A stretch of DNA of 64,000 nucleotides, taken from assembly GCF_023156385.1 (NCBI RefSeq), contig NZ_JAKZAK010000001.1, forward strand, positions 310,001 through 374,000. The letters run 5' to 3'. The DNA comes from Marinobacter xestospongiae. Lineage in GTDB: Bacteria; Pseudomonadota; Gammaproteobacteria; Pseudomonadales; Oleiphilaceae. The notes under the pieces were generated by a model. It had not been told where the DNA came from. It was given only the letters and a program-made list of their open reading frames with translations, and did not search any database. Position numbers and translations under genes: made by a program. The stretch's first letter is position 1; the number at the start of each line of letters is the position of its first letter. Positions 46,150 through 54,950 of the stretch are shown piece after piece.

Positions 46150-47591
46150 GATTCGTCAGACTCCTGCTTGGACCGTTGTCGCACCCATTGGTGCAGGCTG
46201 CGGCTGGCCAATCGTGGTGCCGTACGGTACTGGGTCCAGGCACCCAGGTTTGCGGGCTGCAGACGGCGGAAGCGGGTGGCCAGGGCGGTACCCAGCCGGT
46301 AGCGGCCGCCATTGCTGTGCAGCCAGCGCCAGCTGCGCCAGGCCACCGCTTCCACCGGGTTGCGCTTACTGCCATGGCCGGCGACCCGGGACGGGTGTAA
46401 GCGGTCGCCGTCCACCGCCTCCCGGCGCAGGCGGACCAGCAGATCGGGGATCGGGATGCGTACCGGGCACACCTCACCGCAGGCGCCACACAAGCTGGAG
46501 GCACTGGGCAGGTGGCGGGTCGAGGCCAGGCCAAGCAGATGGGGCATCAGGATCTTGCCAATGGGGCCGGGGTAGGTGGTGCCGTAGGTGTGGCCGCCAA
46601 CCCGAGTGTAGACCGGGCAATGGTTCATGCAGGCACCGCAGCGAATGCAGCGCAGGGTGTCGCGCAGCTCCGGGTCCTGGTAAAGCGTGGCGCGGCCGTT
46701 GTCCACCAGCACCACGTGAACTTCCTCGGGGCCGTCCAGCTCGTCCGGCTGGCGGGGGCCGGAGATCATATTGAAGTAGGTGGTGATGTGCTGGCCGGTG
46801 GCGGAGCGGGTCAGCAGTGCCAGCAGTACCGCCACTTCGTCCAGGCCCGGCACCACTTTCTCGATGCCGGTGACGGCAATGTGGCAGGGTGGCACGGTGG
46901 TGGTCATGCGGCCATTGCCCTCGTTCTCCACCAGGCACAGGGTTCCGGTACTGGCGACCGCGAAGTTGACCCCGGAAATGCCCACATCCGCCTGCATGAA
47001 TTTCTCCCGCAGTTGCTGGCGGGCACTGGCGGTCAGGTACTCGACATCGTGGGAACGCCGGGTGCCGGTCTTGTCGTGCAGCAGCTCGGAGATCTCATCG
47101 GTGTTCTTGTGGATCGCGGGCATGATGATGTGGGAGGGCGTTTCCTCCGCCAACTGGACAATGTACTCGCCCAGGTCCGACTCCAGCGCCTCGATGCCGT
47201 GCTGCTCCAGATAATGGTTCAGCTCCATCTCCTCCGACACCATCGACTTGCCCTTGATCACCCGCCGGGCGTCGCGGGCGCGGCAGATGTCGGTGACGAT
47301 GCGACAGGCATGGTCACCATCCACCGCCCAGTGAACCTGAATGCCGTTGGCCTGAAGTTGTTGCTCCAGTTGCTCCAACAGGTTGGGCAGCTCGGCCAGG
47401 GCGCGCTGGCGAACCGCCGCCCCCAGGTCCCGCAGGGCGTCCAGATCCCAGTCGGCGAACGCAGCCTTGCGTTTGGCCATCAGCCCATCCATTGCGCGAC
47501 GGAAGTTCTGTCGTACCTGGGGATCACTCAGCGCGGCCCGGGCCCGGGGGTGGAACTGTTCAACGTCGGACGGGGGTGGCTGGGCGGTCAT
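46146..47591 (-). CDS. lutB: LutB-type iron-sulfur protein, lactate utilisation
   Basis: A 481-residue protein with an N-terminal LUD domain (KGKSMVSEEMELNHYLEQHG near residue 140, then GISGVNFAVASTGTLCLVEN). A C-terminal 8Fe-8S ferredoxin-like region has the two clusters CIRCGACMNHCPVYTRVGG (about residue 315) and CGACGEVCPVRIPI (about 365). Length and order match LutB. It lies between lutA and lutC with 4-base overlaps on both sides. Confidence 0.95.
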   Translation of the reverse strand: MTAQPPPSDVEQFHPRARAALSDPQVRQNFRRAMDGLMAKRKAAFADWDLDALRDLGAAVRQRALAELPNLLEQLEQQLQANGIQVHWAVDGDHACRIVTDICRARDARRVIKGKSMVSEEMELNHYLEQHGIEALESDLGEYIVQLAEETPSHIIMPAIHKNTDEISELLHDKTGTRRSHDVEYLTASARQQLREKFMQADVGISGVNFAVASTGTLCLVENEGNGRMTTTVPPCHIAVTGIEKVVPGLDEVAVLLALLTRSATGQHITTYFNMISGPRQPDELDGPEEVHVVLVDNGRATLYQDPELRDTLRCIRCGACMNHCPVYTRVGGHTYGTTYPGPIGKILMPHLLGLASTRHLPSASSLCGACGEVCPVRIPIPDLLVRLRREAVDGDRLHPSRVAGHGSKRNPVEAVAWRSWRWLHSNGGRYRLGTALATRFRRLQPANLGAWTQYRTAPRLASRSLHQWVRQRSKQESDES

Positions 47592-48391
47592 GGCGTGACC
47601 TCTCTATCCTCTCGATCCTGTCCACCCGGTCCACCCTGGGTCCGTTGCCACAGGAACGATAGGATATGCTGGCCCCGCAGTGGTTGCTGTTCCTTCTCGG
47701 CGTGGCCATCGATGTTCATCAGGCAACCACAGTCGGTGGTGACAAAGGCGCGGGCGCCGGTATCAACCAGGCTGCTGACCTTCTCATTGACCATGGCGCC
47801 GGAGATCTCCGGGTGGCGTACCGCAAAGGTGCCGCCAAAGCCACAGCATTCCTCCGCCCGTACCTGTTCCACCAGGGTGACCTTGTCCAGCTGGCCAAGC
47901 AGTGCTGGCCCCACGGCGGCGATGCCCATTTCCCGCCGTGCGGAGCAGGAGGTGTGCATGGCGACCGTCACTGGTTCACCCTGATCCCGCAGCTTGATGT
48001 GGCAGACGTTGAGCAGAAAGTCGGTCAGCTCCCAGACTCGGGCCGCTACCTCATTGGCCAGCGCCTGCTGCGGCGTGTCCTGAAACAGTGCGGGGTAGTG
48101 CTGGCGCATCATGCCGGCACAGGACCCGGAAGGCACCACAATGGGCCATGGTTCGTCAAACAGCGGAAGTTGGGCGGCGGCGACGGCGCGGGCGTCGTCG
48201 TGGTAACCGGAAGTGTAGGCGGGCTGGCCGCAGCAGGTCTGGGCCTGGGGAAACAGCACCTCAATGCCTTCCCGTTCCAGCAACTGGATGCCGGCCATAC
48301 CGGCATCCGGGAAGAACAGGTCCACCAGACAGGTGCCGAAGAAGTACACCTTTTGCGGTTTGGCGGGATAGACCTTAACCGGCTCTGTCAT
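47588..48391 (-). CDS. lutA: LutA-type Fe-S oxidoreductase, lactate utilisation
   Basis: A 267-residue protein with two CCG (heterodisulfide reductase-type) cysteine domains: FPQAQTCCGQPAYTSGYHDD near residue 45 and ECCGFGGTFAVRHPEISGAM near residue 195. VPSGSCAGMMRQHYP lies between them. It is the first gene of lutABC. ATG 48391 has GGGAGG 5 bases upstream; the in-frame start at 48439 adds no conserved sequence. No lactate permease (lctP/lldP) is seen beside the operon. Confidence 0.95.
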   Translation of the reverse strand: MTEPVKVYPAKPQKVYFFGTCLVDLFFPDAGMAGIQLLEREGIEVLFPQAQTCCGQPAYTSGYHDDARAVAAAQLPLFDEPWPIVVPSGSCAGMMRQHYPALFQDTPQQALANEVAARVWELTDFLLNVCHIKLRDQGEPVTVAMHTSCSARREMGIAAVGPALLGQLDKVTLVEQVRAEECCGFGGTFAVRHPEISGAMVNEKVSSLVDTGARAFVTTDCGCLMNIDGHAEKEQQPLRGQHILSFLWQRTQGGPGGQDREDREVTP

Positions 48392-48499
48392 CAGACCTCC
48401 CACTGCATGCGGACTCGGTGGCTGCGCACGCGCAACCACACCGACGTCTCCTAAACTTATGCAGCGGGAGCGAGCCTGTCCAGAAGCCCGTTAACCAAA

Positions 48500-48823
48500 C
48501 TACGGCGTGGCGGGACGGTCCACGGTCAGCCGGGGGCTGTTCTTGGCCAAGGTCTGGTTACCAATGCCCCGGACCTTGGTGAGGTCCTCCGTGCTCTGAA
48601 AGGGGCCGTGATCATTGCGGTAGCTGACGATCGCCTGGGCCTTGGCCGGGCCGATGCCATCCAGTGCGGTCAGTTGTTCGACGGTGGCGGTATTGATGTT
48701 GATGGGGGCGACAGCGTTCGCCGGGTCCGCCTGCAGGGGCAGGGTCAGCAGCGACAGCACAAGTGCCAGAGTCGCGAGGATCGGGCTGCGATGAAGGGGT
48801 TTCCGGGGTACGAGGTTGTGCAT
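48500..48823 (-). CDS. ComEA-like helix-hairpin-helix protein
   Basis: A 107-residue exported protein with a signal peptide (residues about 1-32, ending LPLQADP) and one ComEA-type double helix-hairpin-helix: ININTATVEQLTALDGIGPA, then KAQAIVSYRNDHGPFQSTED and VRGIGNQTLAKN. Such proteins bind double-stranded DNA in the periplasm during transformation. AGGAG precedes the ATG. It is transcribed alone, and no other competence gene is in the window. Confidence 0.92.
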   Translation of the reverse strand: MHNLVPRKPLHRSPILATLALVLSLLTLPLQADPANAVAPININTATVEQLTALDGIGPAKAQAIVSYRNDHGPFQSTEDLTKVRGIGNQTLAKNSPRLTVDRPATP

Positions 48824-49319
48824 GGATTTCTCCTGGGCGCATGGACTCGCGGACCAGGATCTGCAAGATCAGGTGCTGCCGGTGGCAGACGATTGGCTGG
48901 ATAACCCGCGGTCCGGTGTTGGTAACAGCGACAAGGGGTTTGGCTCGGCCACGCAGGCCGACACCAGCCAATAACCGGTATGCCTTGAGAAGGCGCCCGA
49001 CAACGAAAACAGACAGAGGGAAACATGCAGGTAATGCTGGGGGAGAAAGGGGCACGGAAAGGCTCACAATCCTTGTAAACCTTCTCCGTCGCCGGCCTGA
49101 CGCCCGGTCCTTCGGGCTGCCCTGATCCGTGGGCAGTCGTCCATGTACGCTCACATCCTGTGAGCCCATCCGTTCATCCGTATGCCTGCTTCCGTGCGGG
49201 CTTGTCATCCTTGACACTGTCTATTCTAGGTAAGTGCCGAGTTGGTGCCAAAGGACATTGCCGACGGTTCGTGTGCGATATCTCCTACAGTGGTGTAGGC
49301 GCTGGCGCACCAAATGAGA
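48824..49319. other. Gene-free region with three adjacent inverted repeats
   Basis: No convincing gene is present in these 496 bases. The right part has three close inverted repeats: GCCCG-N6-CGGGC (49102-49117), CTGCCC-N8-GGGCAG (49117-49136) and GCTCACA-TCC-TGTGAGC (49149-49165). A TTGACA box lies at about 49210. It may hold the comEA promoter and perhaps a small structured RNA or the end of an unrecognised transcript, but I could assign no known family. Confidence 0.4.
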
Positions 49320-50369
49320 TCAATTCCTGTTCATATTTTTCAGCTGCGCCAGCAGTTCCCCGGCGGGCCAGGCCCGGCGTCGGGTTTCGCACTGATGAAC
49401 CAGCCTGGTGAGGGTGTCGTTGATCGGTGCCTGGCGGCCCTGGGCATGGGCGAGAGCGACCACTTCGCCGTTGATCCAGTCCACTTCGGTGGCGCGGCCG
49501 GCCTCCAGATCTTCCCACATGGACGAGCGGGCGACCGGGTCCATGGCCAACATTTTTTTCGCCAGCCGGGTGAACAACCAGTCCGGCGCCCGCATCAGCG
49601 TGGGTATCCAGCGGGTGGGCAGACCGGTCAGTTTGATCACCGGAATGCCTGCTCGGTCCAGCAGAGTCAGGGTTTCTTCCTGGGCCAGCGCCAGGCAGCG
49701 CCGGTAGTCCCGCTGGGAGAGTTCCTCCAGCAGCGGCACGCCAGACAGGGCGTTGATGGGGTTGTTCAGGTTGAGCAGCAGCTTGGACCACATCACCGAA
49801 AGCATGTCCTGACGTAGCTCCAGCGGCAGACCCGCGGCGTTGAACAACCCCAGCCAGGGTTCCAGAACGGCGTCGTAAGCTGCCATCAGATGGCCTTCGG
49901 TACCCTGATGAAAGTGCCCGGGGGCCTGCTGCAGAACATTGAATGGCACCATACCCGCCAGTACACGGGCATCGGGCATGGCCGCCGCCAGGGTGTCGGC
50001 GTTGGAAATGCCATTCTGCAGGCTGATCACCGGCGTGCCAGCCGGCAACACCTCTGCCAGTTGATGGCCGGCTTCCGCGGTAGCGGCGGATTTGACCGTG
50101 ACCAGTACCAGGTCTGCGTCAGCGGCCGCGCTGGGGTCGGTGACGTAGTGGCCCTCGGACAACTGCTGGCTGTGGCGGAAACCCTGGTAATCGCTGGCGA
50201 CCAGTGGGTGTTGCTGTAACACCGCCTGTAACCGGGGGCGACCGATGAAGCGGACCTCTGCGCCTGCGGCCAGTAGCCGGGCGCCCAGGTAGCAACCGAC
50301 GCTGCCGGCGCCAAAAATGGCGATCCGGCCGGGGGGATTGGTGGCGGTGTGATCGTAGGTGTGGGCCAT
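49320..50369 (-). CDS. 2-dehydropantoate 2-reductase family protein (ApbA/PanE)
   Basis: A 349-residue NADP-dependent reductase. The Rossmann start is IAIFGAGSVGCYLGARLLAA at about residues 16-35. VTVKSAATAEAGHQLAEVLP and ISLQNGISNADTL follow. The C-terminal helical domain has the family MWSKLLLNLNNPINALSGVP near residue 200 with the catalytic Lys. It could be PanE (pantothenate synthesis) or a paralogue reducing another keto acid. ATG 50369 follows AGGAT; a start at 50438 is less likely. It lies downstream of the GntR gene in the urea cluster. Confidence 0.85.
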   Translation of the reverse strand: MAHTYDHTATNPPGRIAIFGAGSVGCYLGARLLAAGAEVRFIGRPRLQAVLQQHPLVASDYQGFRHSQQLSEGHYVTDPSAAADADLVLVTVKSAATAEAGHQLAEVLPAGTPVISLQNGISNADTLAAAMPDARVLAGMVPFNVLQQAPGHFHQGTEGHLMAAYDAVLEPWLGLFNAAGLPLELRQDMLSVMWSKLLLNLNNPINALSGVPLLEELSQRDYRRCLALAQEETLTLLDRAGIPVIKLTGLPTRWIPTLMRAPDWLFTRLAKKMLAMDPVARSSMWEDLEAGRATEVDWINGEVVALAHAQGRQAPINDTLTRLVHQCETRRRAWPAGELLAQLKNMNRN

Positions 50370-50493
50370 GGCGACATCCTGGGGCGGCGTTTTTGTTGTT
50401 CTGACAGCTTGGGAGCCTCTGCCATCTTTTCGTGACATCTGACGATTGTGACATCAGGCCAAGTAACCATACTGTCCCCGCGAGCCGCGTCAA

Positions 50494-51210
50494 CTACTCT
50501 TCGGCAGCGGTCGCCTGTTGGCGCTGGTATTCGGCGGCCTCGCGGATGCGCTCCATGGTGATTTCCTTCACCGCGTCCTGACTGCTGCGGATGTGGCTGG
50601 CCAACAGGTCGGCGGCGTGGCTTGCTTCGCCCCGGCGGAGGGCGTCGAGAATCTCCGCGTGCTCCTCGTAGGTGGCGTCGATGCGATCGTCACGGGTGAA
50701 GTCGAGCCGACGGATGATGCGCAGGCGTTCGGTGATCTCCCGGTGAATGCGAGTCATCTCGCGATTGCCGGCAGCGGCCACCAGGTCACAGTGGAAGCTC
50801 TCATCCAGCGCCCGCACGGTACTGCCCACCGCCCGTTCAGAGGGATGATCCGGGTTCCAGATCGCCGTCAGGGTGCGCAGGGTCGGCGGTGGTTCCGGCA
50901 GAAGACAGAGCTTCTCCACCGCTGCCCGCTCCAGGGTGATGCGCAGATCGTACAGGTCGGCCACCTGCTGGAAGTCCAGCGGCCGCACCTGCCAGCCGCT
51001 GCGGAACAGCACGTCCACATAGCCTTCCCGCTGCAACCGGTACAATGCCTCGCGCACCGGAGTGCGACTGGCCTGCAGCCGGCCGCCGATATCGCCCTCA
51101 CTGAAACGGTCGCCAGGAATCAGGCGGAACTCGAAGATGTCTGCCTTGAGGGCCTCGTAGACCCGATCGGCCATGCTTTCCTTGCGACGGCCCGGGGATT
51201 TTTCTGTCAT
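50494..51210 (-). CDS. GntR-family regulator with FCD domain, probable urea-operon repressor
   Basis: A 238-residue FadR-subfamily protein. The winged helix covers about residues 10-80 (ADRVYEALKADIFEFRLIPG, then RTPVREALYRLQREGYVDV), with the FCD helical ligand domain at about 90-220. It lies just downstream of the urea carboxylase gene, separated by a strong hairpin (51231-51262). GntR-FCD proteins usually bind short palindromes. Two TTGTATACA-type palindromes lie between the divergent urea operons (56834 and 57170), making this the likely repressor of both (inference). Confidence 0.87.
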   Translation of the reverse strand: MTEKSPGRRKESMADRVYEALKADIFEFRLIPGDRFSEGDIGGRLQASRTPVREALYRLQREGYVDVLFRSGWQVRPLDFQQVADLYDLRITLERAAVEKLCLLPEPPPTLRTLTAIWNPDHPSERAVGSTVRALDESFHCDLVAAAGNREMTRIHREITERLRIIRRLDFTRDDRIDATYEEHAEILDALRRGEASHAADLLASHIRSSQDAVKEITMERIREAAEYQRQQATAAEE

Positions 51211-51230
51211 GACTCTTGCTCCCTAAGTCA

Positions 51231-51262
51231 CCGGGCACCCTCAAACAGAGGAGGGCGCCCGG
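51231..51262 (-). terminator. Hairpin between urea carboxylase and GntR genes
   Basis: CCGGGCACCCTC (51231-51242) and GAGGGCGCCCGG (51251-51262) form a 12-base stem with one mismatch or wobble and an 8-base loop. There is no T-tract. It probably attenuates transcription into the GntR gene. Confidence 0.6.
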
Positions 51263-51268
51263 CCTGGA

Positions 51269-54200
51269 TTATACCTCAATGCTAAGCAACGGTTCGCCCG
51301 GCGTCACGGCCTTGCCGGCCTGAACATGCAGGGCCGAGACAGTGCCATCGTGGCTGGCGAGGACTTCAAACTCCATCTTCATGGCCTCCACCACCAGCAC
51401 CCGGTCGCCCTTGCTGACCCGGTCCCCGGGTTTCACCAGGCACTGCCAGATGTTGCCTGCCATGTCCGCGCTCACCAGCTCGCCGAAGCGGGCCAGATCG
51501 GCGGTGTCGGTTGCCGGTGGCGCCTTGGCCAGCCGCTCCAGGGTGTCGGCTTCGCTGTCTTTCCAGCGCGCCACCTCCTGTTGGTAGGCCGACCGCTGGC
51601 TCTGGCGGAACTTGGCGATGGCGCCAGCGTTGGCGTCCAGAAAGGCCTGGTGGGAGGCCAGCTCAAAGGTGGTGTGTTCAATCTCGATGCTGAGCTGGCC
51701 GGCGCGGAACAGATCCCGCTGACGCTCCAGTTCCTGCTCCGACACCGGGTAGTAGCAGACCTGATCAAAGAAGTTCAGCAGCCAGGGCTGGCCGTCCTGA
51801 AACTGCGGGTTCTTCAGGTAGCGGTTCCAGATGGGCAGGGTCCGCCCCACCAGCTGGTAGCCGCCCGGGGAGTCCATGCCGTAGATGCACATGTAGATGC
51901 CACCAATACCCACCGTGCCCTCGGCGGTGTAGGTGCGAGCCGGGTTGTACTTGGAGGTCAGCAGCCGGTGCCTGGGGTCCAGCGGCACCGCGCAGGGCGC
52001 CCCCAGGTAGACATCGCCGAGCCCGAGCACCAGATAACGGGCGCTGTAGAGTACGTCGCGAACCTGCTCCCGTTCCGCCAGGCCGTTGATGCGCTGGATA
52101 AAGTCGACGTTGTTGGGCAGCCAGGGCGCCTCATCCCGCACCGACTGGCGATAACGCTCCACCGCCTCGAGGGTGGCGCTGTCCTCGAACGCCATGGGCA
52201 GGTGCAGCACCCGGCTGGGGACGGACAGCTCGTGGGTTGGCGGCAGCCGCTCCTCCAGCGCCAGCAGCTGATCCACCAGCGCCTGCTGGGGCAGCTCCCG
52301 GGGATCGTAGCGCAGTTGCAGCGAGCGTACGCCGGGGGACAGCTCCAGCAGCCCCGGCGGCAGCCGTTCCTTCAGGGTTTCCATCAGTGCATGGATGCGC
52401 AGGCGGGCCCCCAGGTCGAGCTCGTTGGGGCCGTATTCCATCAGGATGTACTGATCCCCGGCCTGGCGATAGCACACTTCCGGGCGCTGATCGGTGCCGG
52501 CCAGGTGTCCCAGCAGGGTGGCGGACCGTTCCGCCTGCGGCGCCAGCGACGGCCGCTGCCAGGGTACCGGGGCGCTGGCGGTGAGGCTCTCGACAGCGCG
52601 GTCGCAGTGCTCTGACAACGCCACCGCCGTGGCCTGGTCCATCGCCACAAAGCGGATGGTGTCGCCGGGTTTGACCTGTCCCACTTTCCACAGCTCGGCA
52701 CTGGCGATGGTCACCGGGCACACGAAGCCGCCCAGACTGGGGCCGTCGCGGGTCAGGATCACCGGCATGTCGCCGGTAAAGTTGATGGAGCCGATGGCGT
52801 ACTCGCAATCGTGAATGTTGGACGGATGCAGCCCGGCCTCACCGCCGTCGGTACGGGTGAACGACGGCTTGGGGCCGTTCAGGCGGATGCCCAGGCGGTT
52901 GGAGTTGTAGTGCACCTCCCAGTCCTGCTGGAAGAATTCCTCGATGGAGCGCTCGGTGAAGAAGTCCGGCGCGCCATGGGGGCCATACAGCACGCCGATC
53001 TGCCAGTGGCTGGGGTAGTCCGGTACCAGTGCCGGGTCGGCCGCCGCCGGCGCGTGGGTGGGGGCCGGCGTGGTGCAGGCCGGCAGCTCCGGCTGGCTGA
53101 TGGCGAGGGTGTCCCCGGGGCGCAGCGGCCGGCCACCATGGCCACCGAACTGGCCCAGGGCGAAGGTGGCGCGGCTGCCCAGGTACACCGGCACATCGAG
53201 CCCGCCCCGTACCGCCAGATAGGTACGGCAGCCCGAGGTGGCCTTGCCGACCGCCAGCACCTGGCCGGCACGCACGGTCACGGGGGTCCAGAAGGGCACC
53301 GGCTGATCATCCAGGGTGGCCGGGGAGGGCGCACCGGTGAGGGCGATAACGGTGTCCTGATGGAACGTCAGTTCCGGTCCCACCAGGGTGGCTTCCAAGC
53401 CGGCGGCGTCGGGGTGGTTGCCTACAATGCGGTTGGCCAGGCGGAAGGCGTAGTCGTCCATCGGCCCGGAAGGAGGCACCCCGATGTGCCAGTAGCCCAT
53501 CCGGCCCGGGCAGTCCTGCACCGTGGTGTAGGTGCCCGGCTGGCGCACCGAGACCGCCGCCGGCTGGTAGTCGAAGCTGTCCAGCGCGCGGGTGGACACC
53601 TCACCTGCGGCGAAGGCCGGGTCGGCCACCACCTGGCGCAGGTAATCGAGGTTGGTGGCGATGCCCATCAGCCGGGTGCTGGCCAGCGCCTGTTGCAGCC
53701 GCTGCAGCGCCTCGGCACGGTCGGCGCCGTGAACAATCAGCTTGGCGATCATCGGGTCGTAGTGGGCCGAGACCTCACTGCCGTTCTCCACCCAGGTGTC
53801 GATGCGGACCTCGCCGTCCGGCCAGTGCACGTCTGTGAGCTCGCCCGGGCTGGGCTGGAAATCCCGCAACGGGTCTTCGGCGTAGATCCGTACCTCCATC
53901 GCGGCGCCGGACAACACCGGGCTGAAGCTGGCCAGGTCCGGGCCCTGACCGGCGGCGATGGTGAGCATCCACTCGATCAGGTCGAGCCCGGTGACCGCCT
54001 CGGTGACCGGGTGCTCCACCTGCAGCCGGGTGTTCACCTCCAGGAAGTAGAACTCGTCCCGCTGGGCGTCGTAGATGTACTCCACGGTGCCGGCGGAGTG
54101 GTAGTTCACCGATTGCCCCAGGGCCACGGCGGCGTCCAGCATTTTCTGGCGGGTGGCTGCCGGCAGGTTGGGGGCCGGGGTTTCCTCCACCACCTTCTGG

Positions 54201-54940
54201 TTGCGGCGTTGCAGCGAGCAGTCCCGTTCGCCAAGGGCGACCACCTGGCCGGCGCCGTCGCCGACGATCTGTACCTCGACATGGCGGGCGCGGGCGATGA
54301 AGCGCTCCAGAAACACGCCACTGTCGTTAAAGAAGCTCTGGCCCAGACGCTGGACCGAATCGAAGGCGTCCCGCAGGGCGGCCTCATCGTCGCAGCGGGT
54401 CAGGCCGATGCCGCCACCACCGGCGGTGCTCTTGAGCATCACCGGGTAGCCCAGTCTGGCGGCGGTGGCGAGGGCTTCGTCCAGGTCTGCCAGCAGGCCA
54501 CTGCCCGGAGCGAGCGGAACGCCGGCCTGCTCTGCCAGTTCCCGGGCACGGTGCTTGAGACCAAAGTCCCGCATCTGCTGCGGGGTAGGGCCGACAAAGG
54601 CAACGCCGGCGGCTTCGCAGGCCTCGGCAAAGCCGGCGTTCTCCGACAGGAAGCCATAGCCCGGCAGGATGGCCTGGGCGCCGGTCTGGCGGGCGGCGGC
54701 GAGGATCTGCTCGCCGTCCAGGTAAGTCTCACTGGCGCCCTGGCCGGTCAGGGCAATGGCCTCATCCGCCTGCTGGACGTGCTGGCTGTGGCGGTCCGGC
54801 TCGGCGTACACCGCGACACTGGCGATGCCCAGCCGGGCCAGGGTGCGCAGCGAGCGGACGGCGATCTCACCGCGGTTGGCAATCAGTACCTTGGTGAACG
54901 GCAGGGGACCGTTAACTGGGGTCGGAATCGGGTTGGTCAT
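51269..54940 (-). CDS. uca: Urea carboxylase (biotin-dependent)
   Basis: A 1223-residue multidomain enzyme carboxylating urea to allophanate with ATP and bicarbonate. Biotin carboxylase occupies about residues 15-460 (KVLIANRGEIAVRSLRTLAR, then KSTAGGGGIGLTRC). The allophanate-hydrolase-subunit/KipA-like carboxyltransferase follows at about 475-800 (GTYTTVQDCPGRMGYWHIGV) with the KipI-like region at about 860-1080. The biotinyl domain is at the C-terminus (VEAMKMEFEVLA, Lys near residue 1186). ATG 54940 has AAGGAG 6 bases upstream; a start at 55042 would overlap atzF. It follows atzF by 10 bp, and the pair forms a split urea amidolyase. Confidence 0.96.
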   Translation of the reverse strand: MTNPIPTPVNGPLPFTKVLIANRGEIAVRSLRTLARLGIASVAVYAEPDRHSQHVQQADEAIALTGQGASETYLDGEQILAAARQTGAQAILPGYGFLSENAGFAEACEAAGVAFVGPTPQQMRDFGLKHRARELAEQAGVPLAPGSGLLADLDEALATAARLGYPVMLKSTAGGGGIGLTRCDDEAALRDAFDSVQRLGQSFFNDSGVFLERFIARARHVEVQIVGDGAGQVVALGERDCSLQRRNQKVVEETPAPNLPAATRQKMLDAAVALGQSVNYHSAGTVEYIYDAQRDEFYFLEVNTRLQVEHPVTEAVTGLDLIEWMLTIAAGQGPDLASFSPVLSGAAMEVRIYAEDPLRDFQPSPGELTDVHWPDGEVRIDTWVENGSEVSAHYDPMIAKLIVHGADRAEALQRLQQALASTRLMGIATNLDYLRQVVADPAFAAGEVSTRALDSFDYQPAAVSVRQPGTYTTVQDCPGRMGYWHIGVPPSGPMDDYAFRLANRIVGNHPDAAGLEATLVGPELTFHQDTVIALTGAPSPATLDDQPVPFWTPVTVRAGQVLAVGKATSGCRTYLAVRGGLDVPVYLGSRATFALGQFGGHGGRPLRPGDTLAISQPELPACTTPAPTHAPAAADPALVPDYPSHWQIGVLYGPHGAPDFFTERSIEEFFQQDWEVHYNSNRLGIRLNGPKPSFTRTDGGEAGLHPSNIHDCEYAIGSINFTGDMPVILTRDGPSLGGFVCPVTIASAELWKVGQVKPGDTIRFVAMDQATAVALSEHCDRAVESLTASAPVPWQRPSLAPQAERSATLLGHLAGTDQRPEVCYRQAGDQYILMEYGPNELDLGARLRIHALMETLKERLPPGLLELSPGVRSLQLRYDPRELPQQALVDQLLALEERLPPTHELSVPSRVLHLPMAFEDSATLEAVERYRQSVRDEAPWLPNNVDFIQRINGLAEREQVRDVLYSARYLVLGLGDVYLGAPCAVPLDPRHRLLTSKYNPARTYTAEGTVGIGGIYMCIYGMDSPGGYQLVGRTLPIWNRYLKNPQFQDGQPWLLNFFDQVCYYPVSEQELERQRDLFRAGQLSIEIEHTTFELASHQAFLDANAGAIAKFRQSQRSAYQQEVARWKDSEADTLERLAKAPPATDTADLARFGELVSADMAGNIWQCLVKPGDRVSKGDRVLVVEAMKMEFEVLASHDGTVSALHVQAGKAVTPGEPLLSIEV

Positions 54941-54950
54941 GGCGGTCTCC

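Noticed and set aside
48612..49217. 201-codon minus-strand frame overlapping comEA and the gene-free region
   Set aside because: Its second half is comEA read in the wrong frame and its first half has no homology-like features.
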